A DNA stretch of 64,000 nucleotides from CAYFNF01 sp964344485 (lineage in GTDB: Bacteria; Patescibacteriota; Patescibacteriia; UBA9570; XYC2-FULL-38-9): NCBI GenBank assembly GCA_964344485.1, contig CAYFNF010000002.1, positions 62,001 to 126,000 of the forward strand, in the 5' to 3' direction. Shown here piece after piece: positions 24,582 through 32,888 of the stretch (the stretch's first letter is position 1; every line of letters begins with the position of its first letter). Position numbers and translations under genes: made by a program. The notes beneath the pieces were generated by a model. That model saw only the letters and a program-made list of their open reading frames with translations, made no database searches and had not been told where the DNA came from.

Positions 24582-26561
24582 ATGACCAGTGAGGACGTTC
24601 GGTACCATCTTATCTATACCATATCCGCCATTATACTATTAGGGGGCTGCTATCTTATTTTAAGTACTGTCATTATCAGGCAGTTTTTTGATCCTGGTAC
24701 GCTATCCTCTCGCTTAACATACGCAGTATTAGGGATGGTATTGTTGTTGCTATTGGAGCCGGTACGGTATGGTATTCGATCGATTGTAGAGTCTTTTATT
24801 TTTAAAAGAAAAATTGATGCAGAAGCGTTTTTTCGACGCGTCACAACAATTATTGCTCGTCATGATGATGTTGCAACTCTGGGGTCGAACATACAACAGG
24901 AACTGAAAAAAACATTTCAAATTGAAAAAGTGGAAGTAGTCATTCAGATAGAAAAAAACGAGTTTAAGAATATCTCCACTGAAAGCGAGAATGTTCCAAA
25001 TAACGACGTCTTACTACAGCACATCTCCCTTCATCCATTTGAACCTGTATATAGAAGTGATGCTGCTTTAAAAAAGAACCATGCATTACAGGAGTATTTT
25101 GAGATGCGAGAAATTGTATATGTCCTACCTTTAGTTGTTCAGGAGAAAGAAGTTGTTGGATGGGTGCAGTTTGTTGACTCGCGTACAGAGTATAAGCTGT
25201 CAACAAAGGAGCAGGAGATGATCGAAGATGTTCAAGCCGAGATTTCCATTGGTGTTCACCACGTTCATTTAGACCGAAAGCTCCATCGTCGCATTGATGA
25301 ATTGCTGACACTGAACCGCATCAGTCAAACTATGAATTCTTCACTGAATGTAAAAGAGACACTAGAATCGATTATGGACTCTGTAGTAGAGTTGGCGAAT
25401 GTTGATCGTGCACTGATGTATATCCGTGATGACACCGGAGAGCACTACATTCCTACAATTGCACGAGGAGTAACAGACGATATAGATTTGAAATTTAAAG
25501 TTGAAGTACGGCAGTCAATATTTAAAGTGCTCACAGAAAAGAGAGAGCCAATAATTATTGAGGATAGTGAATCAGATGATCGCGTAAACAAGGAGTATGC
25601 TGCTAAAGTACGTTCAACTTCTTTTGCGCTTATCCCGATTACTTCGAAAGAAGAAGTCATTGGAGTTCTCGGTGTTGATAATCGCTTTTCCAAGAAACCG
25701 ATTGCAGAAATAAATACTGATTTACTCGTGACTCTTGCGAATCACGCAGCTATCGCATTAACGAATAGTCGTCTATATGAGAAGACGCAAAAATTTAATA
25801 AAGAGCTACAAGAAAAAGTAAAACAGGCTACAGAAGATTTAGAGCAGCTAGTGGAAGTGAAGTCTCATTTTCTCCACGTTGCTTCGCATCAGTTGCGCAC
25901 TCCTACTACTATAGTGCGAGGATTGCTTTCTATGGTAATGGAGGATCCATCCATGAAAAAGGATGAAATTCGTAATAATGTAGCGCAGTCATATAAAACA
26001 CTGAATCGTTTAGAGCGAATCATCGCAGAACTACTCGCAGCAACTGAGCTTGAGGACTCTACTGCAAGTCCGGTGATAGAAGAGGTTGACCCAGTAATGT
26101 TATTGGAGGACCTTGTTACTGAACTGAGACCGTTTGCACAAGACCGCAAGATTCAGTTACGCGTTGAAGTTCCGAGTTCTGTCCCTGAGATTTATACTAG
26201 CCCGTTTAAATTGAAAGAAGCGCTGTCTAACTTAATAGATAATGCAATTCGATATACGAAAAAGGGGGCGGTAACGATTTCTATAGTGCCACAGAAGGAT
26301 TCTATCCAATTTAAAATAATTGATACAGGTGTCGGTCTTTCAGCTGAGGATGAAAAAGTGATATTTGATAAATTTCAGCGTGGTACATATATTGCGAGCG
26401 TGGAACCGGATGGAACAGGTTTGGGATTATATATTGTGCATCGTATTGCAGAGATGCTTCATGGGTCTATTTCCTGTTCATCTCTTGGTAAGAACAAAGG
26501 GTCTGAATTTGTGCTCACCATACCTTTGCGCATTGAAAAATGTGACATTGACAATGGATAG
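24582..26561 (+). CDS. Membrane sensor histidine kinase with GAF domain
   Basis: The 659-residue protein starts with two transmembrane helices (residues about 8-32 and 44-64). A first cytoplasmic GAF-like region (about 75-220) follows, then a clearer GAF domain (about 235-395) with VELANVDRALMYIRDD and ALIPITSKEEVIGVLGVD. After a coiled coil comes the HisKA H-box HVASHQLRTPTTIVRG (about residue 432). The ATPase motifs are N-box LIDNAIRYT, DTGVGLS and GTGLGLYIVH. No response regulator is adjacent, making this an orphan kinase. The signal is unknown; no HAMP or extracellular sensor domain is visible. Confidence 0.93.
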   Translation: MTSEDVRYHLIYTISAIILLGGCYLILSTVIIRQFFDPGTLSSRLTYAVLGMVLLLLLEPVRYGIRSIVESFIFKRKIDAEAFFRRVTTIIARHDDVATLGSNIQQELKKTFQIEKVEVVIQIEKNEFKNISTESENVPNNDVLLQHISLHPFEPVYRSDAALKKNHALQEYFEMREIVYVLPLVVQEKEVVGWVQFVDSRTEYKLSTKEQEMIEDVQAEISIGVHHVHLDRKLHRRIDELLTLNRISQTMNSSLNVKETLESIMDSVVELANVDRALMYIRDDTGEHYIPTIARGVTDDIDLKFKVEVRQSIFKVLTEKREPIIIEDSESDDRVNKEYAAKVRSTSFALIPITSKEEVIGVLGVDNRFSKKPIAEINTDLLVTLANHAAIALTNSRLYEKTQKFNKELQEKVKQATEDLEQLVEVKSHFLHVASHQLRTPTTIVRGLLSMVMEDPSMKKDEIRNNVAQSYKTLNRLERIIAELLAATELEDSTASPVIEEVDPVMLLEDLVTELRPFAQDRKIQLRVEVPSSVPEIYTSPFKLKEALSNLIDNAIRYTKKGAVTISIVPQKDSIQFKIIDTGVGLSAEDEKVIFDKFQRGTYIASVEPDGTGLGLYIVHRIAEMLHGSISCSSLGKNKGSEFVLTIPLRIEKCDIDNG

Positions 26562-26589
26562 AATCTATTGTATGTTATACATCGTGTAT

Positions 26590-27348
26590 ATGCGAAAACA
26601 GATTCAAATAATTCTTCCAGTAGTAGTTACAATATGCGTATGGAGCGCATGCCTATTTCCATTTGCTGCTGATGCAAGTGATCGAAATATCCAACCAGTA
26701 CGATCTCGTTTAGATACAGAGACTATCAGACGCGGGTTTACTTTAGAGACTGCAGATCAGGAGTTCCGTTTAGGAGTTACTCCTAATGCAGTAGGAGAGA
26801 GGAAGCAGGTACATGCAGCAATCAAGAATGGTGACATTCGAGAAGTAGAGACTCAAGGAGAGGTGCTGCTTAGTAGAATATACTCTTTTGATATTTTTCA
26901 TAAAAACACTGTCGAGGTATTTCAACCTATTTGGATATCCGTGAAATGGGATGTGGAATCTACAGCTGGTTATGCGTTGAAATACTGGGATGGAAATCAA
27001 AAAATGTGGATAGAAATTCCTTCGACGGTAAACTATAGCGAAGGTCGAGTGCAAGCAGCTATTCATCTTCCGTACGCGATTGTAGCTGTATTTCAGGACG
27101 ACACTATTGAGTATTCCGGACAAGCAAGTTGGATGGATTGGCACGGAGCTGCAATGAATGATGTAGAGATCGGAACCGAAGTACTAGTGGAGAATCCCGA
27201 CACTGGTGCCACAGCCACTACTACGGTGTTATCCACTGGACCATTTGTTGAAGGGCGCATTATAGATCTACCACGGTCGATCTTTGCCTCAATAGGAGAT
27301 GTTGCTCAAGGAGTAATTTCAGTTATTGTCCGACCGTTGAATTCATAA
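26590..27348 (+). CDS. Secreted protein of unknown family upstream of ftsEX
   Basis: The ATG at 26590 gives 252 residues starting MRKQIQIILPVVVTICVWSA with a signal peptide likely cleaved near FAADAS. Earlier in-frame codons lie inside the histidine kinase gene and are unlikely. The mature part is probably beta-rich, with VFQPIWISVKWDVESTAGYA, KYWDGNQKMWIEIPSTV and HLPYAIVAVFQDD, and contains a TATTTVLSTGP stretch. I recognise no family. It stops 3 bases before ftsE, so it may be co-transcribed with FtsE-FtsX and act outside the cell with them; this is inference from position. Confidence 0.75.
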   Translation: MRKQIQIILPVVVTICVWSACLFPFAADASDRNIQPVRSRLDTETIRRGFTLETADQEFRLGVTPNAVGERKQVHAAIKNGDIREVETQGEVLLSRIYSFDIFHKNTVEVFQPIWISVKWDVESTAGYALKYWDGNQKMWIEIPSTVNYSEGRVQAAIHLPYAIVAVFQDDTIEYSGQASWMDWHGAAMNDVEIGTEVLVENPDTGATATTTVLSTGPFVEGRIIDLPRSIFASIGDVAQGVISVIVRPLNS

Positions 27349-27351
27349 CAT

Positions 27352-27923
27352 ATGATAGTTTTTANNNNNNNNNNNNNNNNNNNNNNNNNNNNNNNNNNNN
27401 NNNNNNNGAGGGGCAGATTATTATCGGTGGTTGGGATATTTCCAATATAAAGCCGTCACAGATTCCGGTGTTACGACGACAGATCGGAGTAGTATTTCAA
27501 GATTTTAAGCTGCTTTCAAAAAAGACTGTTACCGAGAATGTACAGTTTGCTTTACAGGTGTGTGGCGCTAAGCGACGCAAGATAAAGAAGATCGTTCCGC
27601 AGGTGTTAAAGATTGTGGGCTTAGAAGATAAAGCAGATAAATTTCCAAATCAACTATCCGGTGGTGAACAACAGCGAGTAGTGATAGCACGTGCATTGGT
27701 GCACCGTCCAAAAATATTAGTTGCAGATGAGCCGACCGGGAATTTGGATACGATTACCGCGCATGAGATTATTGACTTACTACTTAAGATTAATACGCTC
27801 GGAACCACAGTAGTGCTGGTAACGCACAATCCAGAGATAGTCAATCGTTTAAAGAAGCGCGTGATTACTATTGACCACGGAACTATCATTTCTAATAAAA
27901 AGTCAGGTAAGTACTCATTATAA
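27352..27923 (+). CDS. ftsE: FtsE cell-division ABC ATPase, interrupted by an assembly gap
   Basis: The 5' fragment MIVF is followed by 43 N and then 171 residues starting EGQIIIGGWDISNIKPSQIP. Downstream motifs are the Q-loop QDFKLL, signature LSGGEQQRVVIARALV, Walker B ILVADEPTGNLD and switch His VTHNP. Walker A and about 55-60 residues should lie in the gap; 43 bases is too few and also breaks frame (56 bases between the ATG and the resumed frame), so the gap length is arbitrary. FtsE pairs with FtsX to control peptidoglycan hydrolases at the septum. It overlaps ftsX by one base. Confidence 0.93.
27365..27407. other. Assembly gap (43 N) inside ftsE
   Basis: A run of N hides the Walker A region of ftsE. 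The frame before and after does not match across it, so its length is not the true distance. Confidence 0.99.
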
Positions 27924-28840
27924 TGTTTGTTGGAATACTGCGCACAACGAAATTTGCGGTTCAGAACTCATGGAGAAATCTGTGGCTTTCAATAGTTACG
28001 GTGTTCTTACTGGTACTGACTACATTTAGTATTACTTTAGTGGTCGGGTTAAACGTTGTTGGGCAGAATCTCATACATGCGGTACAAGATAAAGTAGATA
28101 TTGATTTTTATTTCTATAGCTATGTTCAAGAGGAGGATATCTTAGATGCGCAGCAATTCTTACAACATATGGCAGAGGTGAAGAGCGTAGTATACGAGTC
28201 GCAACAGGATGCTGAGGAGTGGTTTAGCGAAAAGCATCAGAACGATAGTATCATTACTGAAACGTTAGACGAGTTTAAAGACGAAGATATTTTACCTGCA
28301 CGTCTGATTGTGCAGACACACAACCTTGAGGACTATCCGAAAATAATCGATCGGTTCGGTCAGTCTGATTACTCCGAATATATTGATGACGCAGATTATA
28401 GCGATCACCAAGAAATTATCGCAAACATGAGTAATGTGAAGAATAAAGCGTATCAGATTGGCATTGGTGTGAGCATCATCTTTATCATCATTTCAGTTAT
28501 TGTGATTTTCAACACAATTCGCATTACGATCTACAGTTACCGAGAAGAGGTGAGTATTATGAAGCTTGTAGGAGCAACGAATTGGTTTATCCGTGCTCCG
28601 TTTATATTTGAGGGTATCATTCTTGGTGTAGTTAGTGCGTGTATTACTATTGCAATATTCATTCTAGTACTAATGATATCTGACGCGTCCATTCAGAGTT
28701 TCTTCACTGGATATAATTTTTCTGTACTACAGTTAGTGCAGCAGTATTTATTGGAATTTATTCTTATTGAAATAGCAGTTGCGGTACTGTTAAGTGTTCT
28801 TTCTGGTATGGTTGCTATTACTCGGTATTTAAAGGTTTAA
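27923..28840 (+). CDS. ftsX: FtsX-like permease
   Basis: The 305-residue protein has the FtsX topology: a first transmembrane helix at about residues 22-46, a large extracytoplasmic loop (about 50-175, DIDFYFYSYVQEEDILDAQQ), then three helices at about 178-200, 228-252 and 272-298. The cytoplasmic motif YRYEEVSIMKLVGAT-like segment YREEVSIMKLVGATNWFI is diagnostic. With FtsE it forms an ABC-type complex that activates extracytoplasmic cell-wall hydrolases in division. The gene is followed by a terminator at 28879 and tRNA-Gln. Confidence 0.95.
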   Translation: MFVGILRTTKFAVQNSWRNLWLSIVTVFLLVLTTFSITLVVGLNVVGQNLIHAVQDKVDIDFYFYSYVQEEDILDAQQFLQHMAEVKSVVYESQQDAEEWFSEKHQNDSIITETLDEFKDEDILPARLIVQTHNLEDYPKIIDRFGQSDYSEYIDDADYSDHQEIIANMSNVKNKAYQIGIGVSIIFIIISVIVIFNTIRITIYSYREEVSIMKLVGATNWFIRAPFIFEGIILGVVSACITIAIFILVLMISDASIQSFFTGYNFSVLQLVQQYLLEFILIEIAVAVLLSVLSGMVAITRYLKV

Positions 28841-28878
28841 TTGCGTTGACAGCTCGTTCTATTCATGATACGACTATA

Positions 28879-28899
28879 TGCGCGCAAACGCGCATTTTT
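28879..28899 (+). terminator. Intrinsic terminator after ftsX
   Basis: TGCGCG (28879-28884), loop CAAA and CGCGCA (28889-28894) form a perfect 6-bp stem followed by five T. It lies just upstream of tRNA-Gln. Confidence 0.7.
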
Positions 28900-28909
28900 C
28901 AAACCGTCT

Positions 28910-28981
28910 TGGGGAGTCGCCAAGTGGTAAGGCACATGGTTTTGGTCCATGCAATCGGGGGTTCGAATCCCTCCTCCCCAG
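28910..28981 (+). tRNA. tRNA-Gln (anticodon UUG)
   Basis: The acceptor TGGGGAG/CTCCCCA, anticodon stem CATGG/CCATG with loop TTTTGGT (anticodon TTG) and a GGTTCGAAT-type T-arm give a complete 72-base cloverleaf with discriminator G. The U1-A72 acceptor pair fits tRNA-Gln. CCA is not encoded. Confidence 0.96.
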
Positions 28982-29005
28982 CAATACACAACATTTATCA
29001 CAGTT

Positions 29006-29281
29006 ATGAATACAAAACGATACATCCTGTCAGTTACTGGCCGAGTACAAGGAGTATTTTTTCGCGTACGTACTAAAGAGGCTGCAGAGCAACTCGGGGT
29101 GAATGGAATAGTTCGAAATGAATCTGATGGGAGTGTATATATTGAAGCTGAGGCAGATGAGCAACAGCTGCAGCAATTTCTCTCTTGGGTGAAACAGGGC
29201 CCTTCTCATGCACGCGTTGACGATGTTGCAGTTACAGAGGCGCCGATTAAGCAAGAAAATGGATTCTCTATTGAGTATTAA
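29006..29281 (+). CDS. acyP: Acylphosphatase
   Basis: The ATG at 29006 gives 91 residues, the family's usual size. The hallmark VTGRVQGVFFRVRTKEAAEQ holds the catalytic Arg in the phosphate loop, and GVNGIVRNESDGSVYIEAEA supplies the catalytic Asn. Acylphosphatases hydrolyse acyl phosphates such as carbamoyl phosphate and 1,3-bisphosphoglycerate. An in-frame extension to 28949 would overlap tRNA-Gln and is rejected. It stands alone between tRNA-Gln and a gene with its own promoter. Confidence 0.95.
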   Translation: MNTKRYILSVTGRVQGVFFRVRTKEAAEQLGVNGIVRNESDGSVYIEAEADEQQLQQFLSWVKQGPSHARVDDVAVTEAPIKQENGFSIEY

Positions 29282-29289
29282 AACTGTTT

Positions 29290-29318
29290 TTGCAGTAATA
29301 GATAAATTACTGTATACT
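29290..29318 (+). promoter_or_regulatory. Putative promoter of the DUF389 gene
   Basis: TTGCAG (29290-29295), a 17-base spacer and TATACT (29313-29318) lie 10 bases before the ATG at 29329, predicting a leader of only a few bases. Confidence 0.55.
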
Positions 29319-29328
29319 AATTGATTGT

Positions 29329-30027
29329 ATGGCAAAGAAACAAAAAAATAATCATAAAAAGGAAGAAAGCATTCTCGCGGTTTCGCGAGCAGATCAATAC
29401 AAGACTGTAGAAGAGTTGTTTGAACGCAGTCACAAGAATTCGGTCTATTATACGTTATTAATACTGTCTGCATTTATCATTGCATCTGGTATTATGTTGA
29501 ATAATGAAGCAATTCTGCTTGGCGGTATGCTCGTCACACCATTATTATCACCAGTGTTGGTAATTTCGTTAGGGTTTGCTGTAGGAGACATTGAAGCAGT
29601 GACAAGCGTGTTAATGCTGTTGTTACAATCTTTTGTTACATTGGTTGTTGGTTCGTTTCTTCTTGCGATTATATTTGGAGCTCCAGAAGAGATAAAAGTG
29701 TTTGATAACTCCATGCGCACTGCTATTCTGTATTTCATTGTGGCCATTTGTTCGGGTGTAGCTGCAACATTTGCATGGGTACGTCGTGAAGTAGCTGAAG
29801 TGTTGCCAGGAGTTGCGTTAGCAGTGTCGCTAGTTCCTCCGTTAGCGTTAATTGGGATCTACCTTGCGAGTTTCAATTTAGATGCAGCACGATTTTATTT
29901 TCTCGTCTTCCTATTCAACTTTGTCGGTATTTTTGTTGGTAGCATGATGGTTTTTACACTCCTGAAGTTTCATCGCATTGAACAGAAAGTCCATCAAGAG
30001 ACTAACGAAATACAAGAGGAAGATTAA
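29329..30027 (+). CDS. DUF389-family membrane protein
   Basis: The 232-residue protein has six hydrophobic segments starting at residue about 43. DUF389 hallmarks are visible: YTLLILSAFIIASGIMLNNE, AILLGGMLVTPLLSPVLVIS and LPGVALAVSLVPPLALIGI. Function of the family is not established. A highly charged N-terminus (about 40 residues) and C-terminus are predicted cytoplasmic. Expression appears monocistronic: it has a promoter just upstream and a terminator at 30038-30057. Confidence 0.9.
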   Translation: MAKKQKNNHKKEESILAVSRADQYKTVEELFERSHKNSVYYTLLILSAFIIASGIMLNNEAILLGGMLVTPLLSPVLVISLGFAVGDIEAVTSVLMLLLQSFVTLVVGSFLLAIIFGAPEEIKVFDNSMRTAILYFIVAICSGVAATFAWVRREVAEVLPGVALAVSLVPPLALIGIYLASFNLDAARFYFLVFLFNFVGIFVGSMMVFTLLKFHRIEQKVHQETNEIQEED

Positions 30028-30037
30028 ACCACTACAC

Positions 30038-30057
30038 AGCCTGGATTCAGGCTTTTT
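30038..30057 (+). terminator. Intrinsic terminator after the DUF389 gene
   Basis: AGCCTG (30038-30043), loop GATT and CAGGCT (30048-30053) form a 6-bp stem running into TTTT. Confidence 0.75.
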
Positions 30058-30089
30058 ATAATTAAAAAAATCTTGTACACTATATACGT

Positions 30090-30686
30090 ATGAAATACCT
30101 AATTATTTGTGTATTAGTTGTGACTTGTACAGTTGGGGCGTCATGTGCGAACGTTCCTACTGAAATTGTCACTCAAGAACAAGGTAGTAGCGTTGCTACT
30201 GAAGTTCAGGAGACAGTAGATACTTCAGTGTCTTTGGAGCTTACTAGTACTGCGTTTGAGCACAATCAGATGATTCCCCTACAGTATACTTGCGATGGTG
30301 ACGGCATACATCCTGATCTTCAATTTTCAAATACTCCGAAAAAAACTAAGAGTTTTGCACTTATTGTGTACGATCCAGACGTCCCAGAGACAATACGAGA
30401 AGATCAGAATTGGGATCATTGGTTAGTTTGGAATATCTCACCAACAGTAGACGGAATCGCAGAAGGAGCAGCTCCTGAGGCAGTGCTCGGCACAACTACG
30501 GGTGGAACACAAGAATTCGTCCCGCCTTGCCCTCCAGATACAGAACATCGCTATATCTTTACTCTGTATGCGTTGGACACGATGTTAGAGCTCGAAGCAG
30601 GAGCAACTCGACAGGAGTTAGAGAAAGAGATGAAAGGTCACATCATTGAACACAGCGAGTTAATCGGTGTGTATAACCGACAGTAG
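30090..30686 (+). CDS. Exported YbhB/YbcL-type PEBP family protein
   Basis: The 198-residue protein has a signal peptide (MKYLIICVLVVTCTVGASC); the Cys at residue 19 may be lipidated, though GAS-C is a weak lipobox. A Ser/Thr/Glu-rich linker precedes the PEBP domain (residues about 50-195) with IPLQYTCDGDGIHPDLQFSN, ALIVYDPDVPE and DHWLVWNISP, which form the anion-binding pocket. Bacterial YbhB/YbcL proteins have no well-defined biochemical role. The gene follows the DUF389 terminator and has a TACACT -10-like site nine bases upstream of the ATG. Confidence 0.9.
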   Translation: MKYLIICVLVVTCTVGASCANVPTEIVTQEQGSSVATEVQETVDTSVSLELTSTAFEHNQMIPLQYTCDGDGIHPDLQFSNTPKKTKSFALIVYDPDVPETIREDQNWDHWLVWNISPTVDGIAEGAAPEAVLGTTTGGTQEFVPPCPPDTEHRYIFTLYALDTMLELEAGATRQELEKEMKGHIIEHSELIGVYNRQ

Positions 30687-30690
30687 CAAT

Positions 30691-31464
30691 ATGAAAGTAT
30701 CTGTTGTTATCCCGGTAAAGAATGAAGAGGAGATAATTGAGCGTTGCCTACGCTCTTTATTGTTACAAACACATCTTCCGAATGAAATTATTGTAATTGA
30801 TAATGATTCTACGGATACAACGGTTGAACGAGTAGCAGATCTGCAAAGTGAGTTTGCAGGTACGGATGTGCAACTGGTACTGCTCTCTTGTGTGAATGGA
30901 AATCAAATTGAAGCACGGCAGATGGGATTCGGTACTGCTAAGCATCCGTTGATTGTCTCCATTGACGCAGATTCAGTATTGGATACAGCATGGATACAGC
31001 ATGCAGTAGAACTGTTCAATAATCGAAACGAGGTCGTAGGCGCTGGAGGCCCGTTGATTTACGATACACTTCTTTATTCAGTTGCGCATTATATCGTTTA
31101 TCTGGGATTGAGTGTGTTTAAATCGCGTTTCTATTTCTACGGTTCGAATGCGTGTTTTAGAAGAGATGCATTCCATGCTATTAAAGGTCTTGAAGGGTGT
31201 CGTTCTTTAATGGAAAAGGAGAAGCTTGGAGAACCGCATGATGACTTGTACTTGTCTTATCAGTTAAAAGCAGTCGGGACTATACAACCCTGCTTCTCAT
31301 TGCGTGCTCGGGTGCAGTCTCGAACTGGCACTGCAAGAGAGACTGTACTATCATTGCTACAGCGGTTGCTTCGTCAAGCCCGAGAATCAGTGCGATTACA
31401 GAGATTGTTATTGCAAGAGTTAGAACGAAGTACAGATACTAAACAAAAAGCGAACGATGACTAA
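30691..31464 (+). CDS. Family 2 glycosyltransferase
   Basis: The ATG at 30691 gives 257 residues starting MKVSVVIPVKNEEEIIERCL, a GT2 nucleotide-binding start. IIVIDNDSTDTTVERV and the DxD-type metal site SIDADSVLDTAW follow; FYGSNACFRRDAF forms the acceptor side. GT-A enzymes of this type transfer sugars from NDP-sugar to lipid or polysaccharide acceptors. A hydrophobic stretch (YSVAHYIVYLGLSVF) may associate with membrane. Specificity is unknown. It overlaps ribB by 8 bases. Confidence 0.9.
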   Translation: MKVSVVIPVKNEEEIIERCLRSLLLQTHLPNEIIVIDNDSTDTTVERVADLQSEFAGTDVQLVLLSCVNGNQIEARQMGFGTAKHPLIVSIDADSVLDTAWIQHAVELFNNRNEVVGAGGPLIYDTLLYSVAHYIVYLGLSVFKSRFYFYGSNACFRRDAFHAIKGLEGCRSLMEKEKLGEPHDDLYLSYQLKAVGTIQPCFSLRARVQSRTGTARETVLSLLQRLLRQARESVRLQRLLLQELERSTDTKQKANDD

Positions 31465-32050
31465 TTCTGTTCAACAATGCATCACTGCAATTCAACAAGG
31501 CGAGTTTGCCATTGTTATTGATCATCAAGATCGCGAGGATGAGGCTGATCTTGTTATAGCAGCAGAGAAAATTACCGTACCGCAGATGGCATTTCTTATT
31601 CGCCATTCTAGTGGAATCATTTGTGTGCCCATGGAGCAGCAGAGACTTCAGGAGTTGGAATTATCATTGCTTCAAAGTGATACACCAGCAAAGTTCAACA
31701 CCCCATTTACCATGCCAGTGGATTATCTGCCGACTTCGCGCGGAGGGGTTTCAGCTCAAGAGCGAGTTGATACTGTACACGCGCTTATTGATCCGAAAGC
31801 GTCCGCCAAGGATTTCGGACGCCCGGGTCATGTATTTCCCTTAGAAGTTGACCAGAATGGTTTAGCATCGCGTCTAGGACATACAGAGGCCTCCATTGAG
31901 CTAATCGAGCGCGCTGGGTTATATCCAGCAGCGGTAATTGGTGAGTTATTGAACACAGACGGATCTATGATGCGCGGCGAGCGTGTAAGTGCATTTGCAC
32001 GTAGGCATTCAATTCCATATTGTACAATTGCAGAGATAAGCGAAAAATAG
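31457..32050 (+). CDS. ribB: 3,4-dihydroxy-2-butanone-4-phosphate synthase
   Basis: RibB makes the four-carbon precursor of riboflavin from ribulose 5-phosphate. The 197-residue protein has DHQDREDEADLVIAAEKIT (acidic metal-binding loop), TSRGGVSAQERVDTVHAL, and RPGHVFPLEVDQNGLASRLG with GHTEAS, all diagnostic. It is a single-domain RibB without the GTP cyclohydrolase II half found in RibBA fusions. Other rib genes are 30 kb away at 62-63.5 kb. It overlaps the glycosyltransferase by 8 bases. Confidence 0.95.
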   Translation: MTNSVQQCITAIQQGEFAIVIDHQDREDEADLVIAAEKITVPQMAFLIRHSSGIICVPMEQQRLQELELSLLQSDTPAKFNTPFTMPVDYLPTSRGGVSAQERVDTVHALIDPKASAKDFGRPGHVFPLEVDQNGLASRLGHTEASIELIERAGLYPAAVIGELLNTDGSMMRGERVSAFARRHSIPYCTIAEISEK

Positions 32051-32059
32051 CGTTGAGAC

Positions 32060-32088
32060 TTGTTTTTTTCATATAGATACGATATAAA
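32060..32088 (+). promoter_or_regulatory. Possible promoter upstream of NAD kinase
   Basis: TTGTTT (32060-32065), 17 bases and TATAAA (32083-32088) precede the ATG at 32118. A GGAGGAG run at 32091-32097 is 20 bases from the ATG, too far for normal Shine-Dalgarno use; no in-frame nearer start exists. Confidence 0.4.
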
Positions 32089-32117
32089 TTGGAGGAGTAA
32101 TATCATAATTTTATTCT

Positions 32118-32888
32118 ATGAAAGCGCTAGTTGTCGGACTACAAAAAAAGACTCTGGAGAAGCACATTGTTGAAAAATACCCAGATCTTAAGCTTACTGA
32201 TAAAAAACCTGATGTGATTCTGTCGTATGGTGGCGATGGAACGTTGCTGTTTGCAGAACGAGAACATCCGGAAGTTCCGAAAGTGATGATCCGAAATAGT
32301 CAGGTGTGCAAGCTTTGTTCAACAGTAGCAAAAGACACCATTCTAGAGCTGCTACTTAAAAAGGAGTACGATATTGCAAAATTCACGAAATTGGAAGTGA
32401 CTGCACATGAGAAGACCATGCTCGCGCTAAATGATGTTATTGTTGGGCACCCTCAAGTCAATGGGACACTTCGCGCTCGTGTCTATATCAATGATCAACT
32501 CTATCACCAAGAGACATTAGGCGATGGAGTAGTGGTCAGTACACCGATTGGGTCAACAGGGTATTATTTAAGTATCACTCGAAGTAATTTTAATCACGGT
32601 ATCGGGATCGCGTTTAACAATACCGTGAATATAGTGAGCCATCTAGTAGTGGATGAAGATTCAAAAGTAGAAATAGAAGTCACGAGAGGTCCCGGAGTAG
32701 TAACTACTGATAATAACGATGAATATATAGACCTTTCTACTGGTGATCGCATTACCATTATTGCATCCAAGCAGAGAGCACAGCTCATTCAGTTTCCGAA
32801 AGAGCACGAGCGATTCAATGTGAGTACCAGTTCTAACAGAGTGCCAAGTGGGTACTGTCAAATTTGTGGGCAACATTATGAACGATAG
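32118..32888 (+). CDS. nadK: NAD kinase
   Basis: The 256-residue protein carries the NAD kinase GGDGT motif (SYGGDGTLLFAEREHP) with the catalytic Asp, an ALNDVIV segment in place of ALNEVVI, and GDGVVVSTPIGSTGYYLS, the conserved NADP-binding region. It makes NADP from NAD and ATP or polyphosphate. Two CxxC pairs (CKLC around residue 64 and CQIC near the C-terminus) are unusual and could bind a metal. The C-terminal tail SGYCQICGQHYER lies beyond the typical domain. It overlaps the following gene by 11 bases. Confidence 0.92.
   Translation: MKALVVGLQKKTLEKHIVEKYPDLKLTDKKPDVILSYGGDGTLLFAEREHPEVPKVMIRNSQVCKLCSTVAKDTILELLLKKEYDIAKFTKLEVTAHEKTMLALNDVIVGHPQVNGTLRARVYINDQLYHQETLGDGVVVSTPIGSTGYYLSITRSNFNHGIGIAFNNTVNIVSHLVVDEDSKVEIEVTRGPGVVTTDNNDEYIDLSTGDRITIIASKQRAQLIQFPKEHERFNVSTSSNRVPSGYCQICGQHYER

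Noticed and set aside
28949..29005. Longer N-terminus for acylphosphatase
   Set aside because: It would begin inside tRNA-Gln; the ATG at 29006 gives the normal family length.
31400..31457. FMN riboswitch before ribB or before the 62083 gene
   Set aside because: ribB starts inside the previous gene and the 62 kb space is too short and lacks the conserved FMN aptamer segments.
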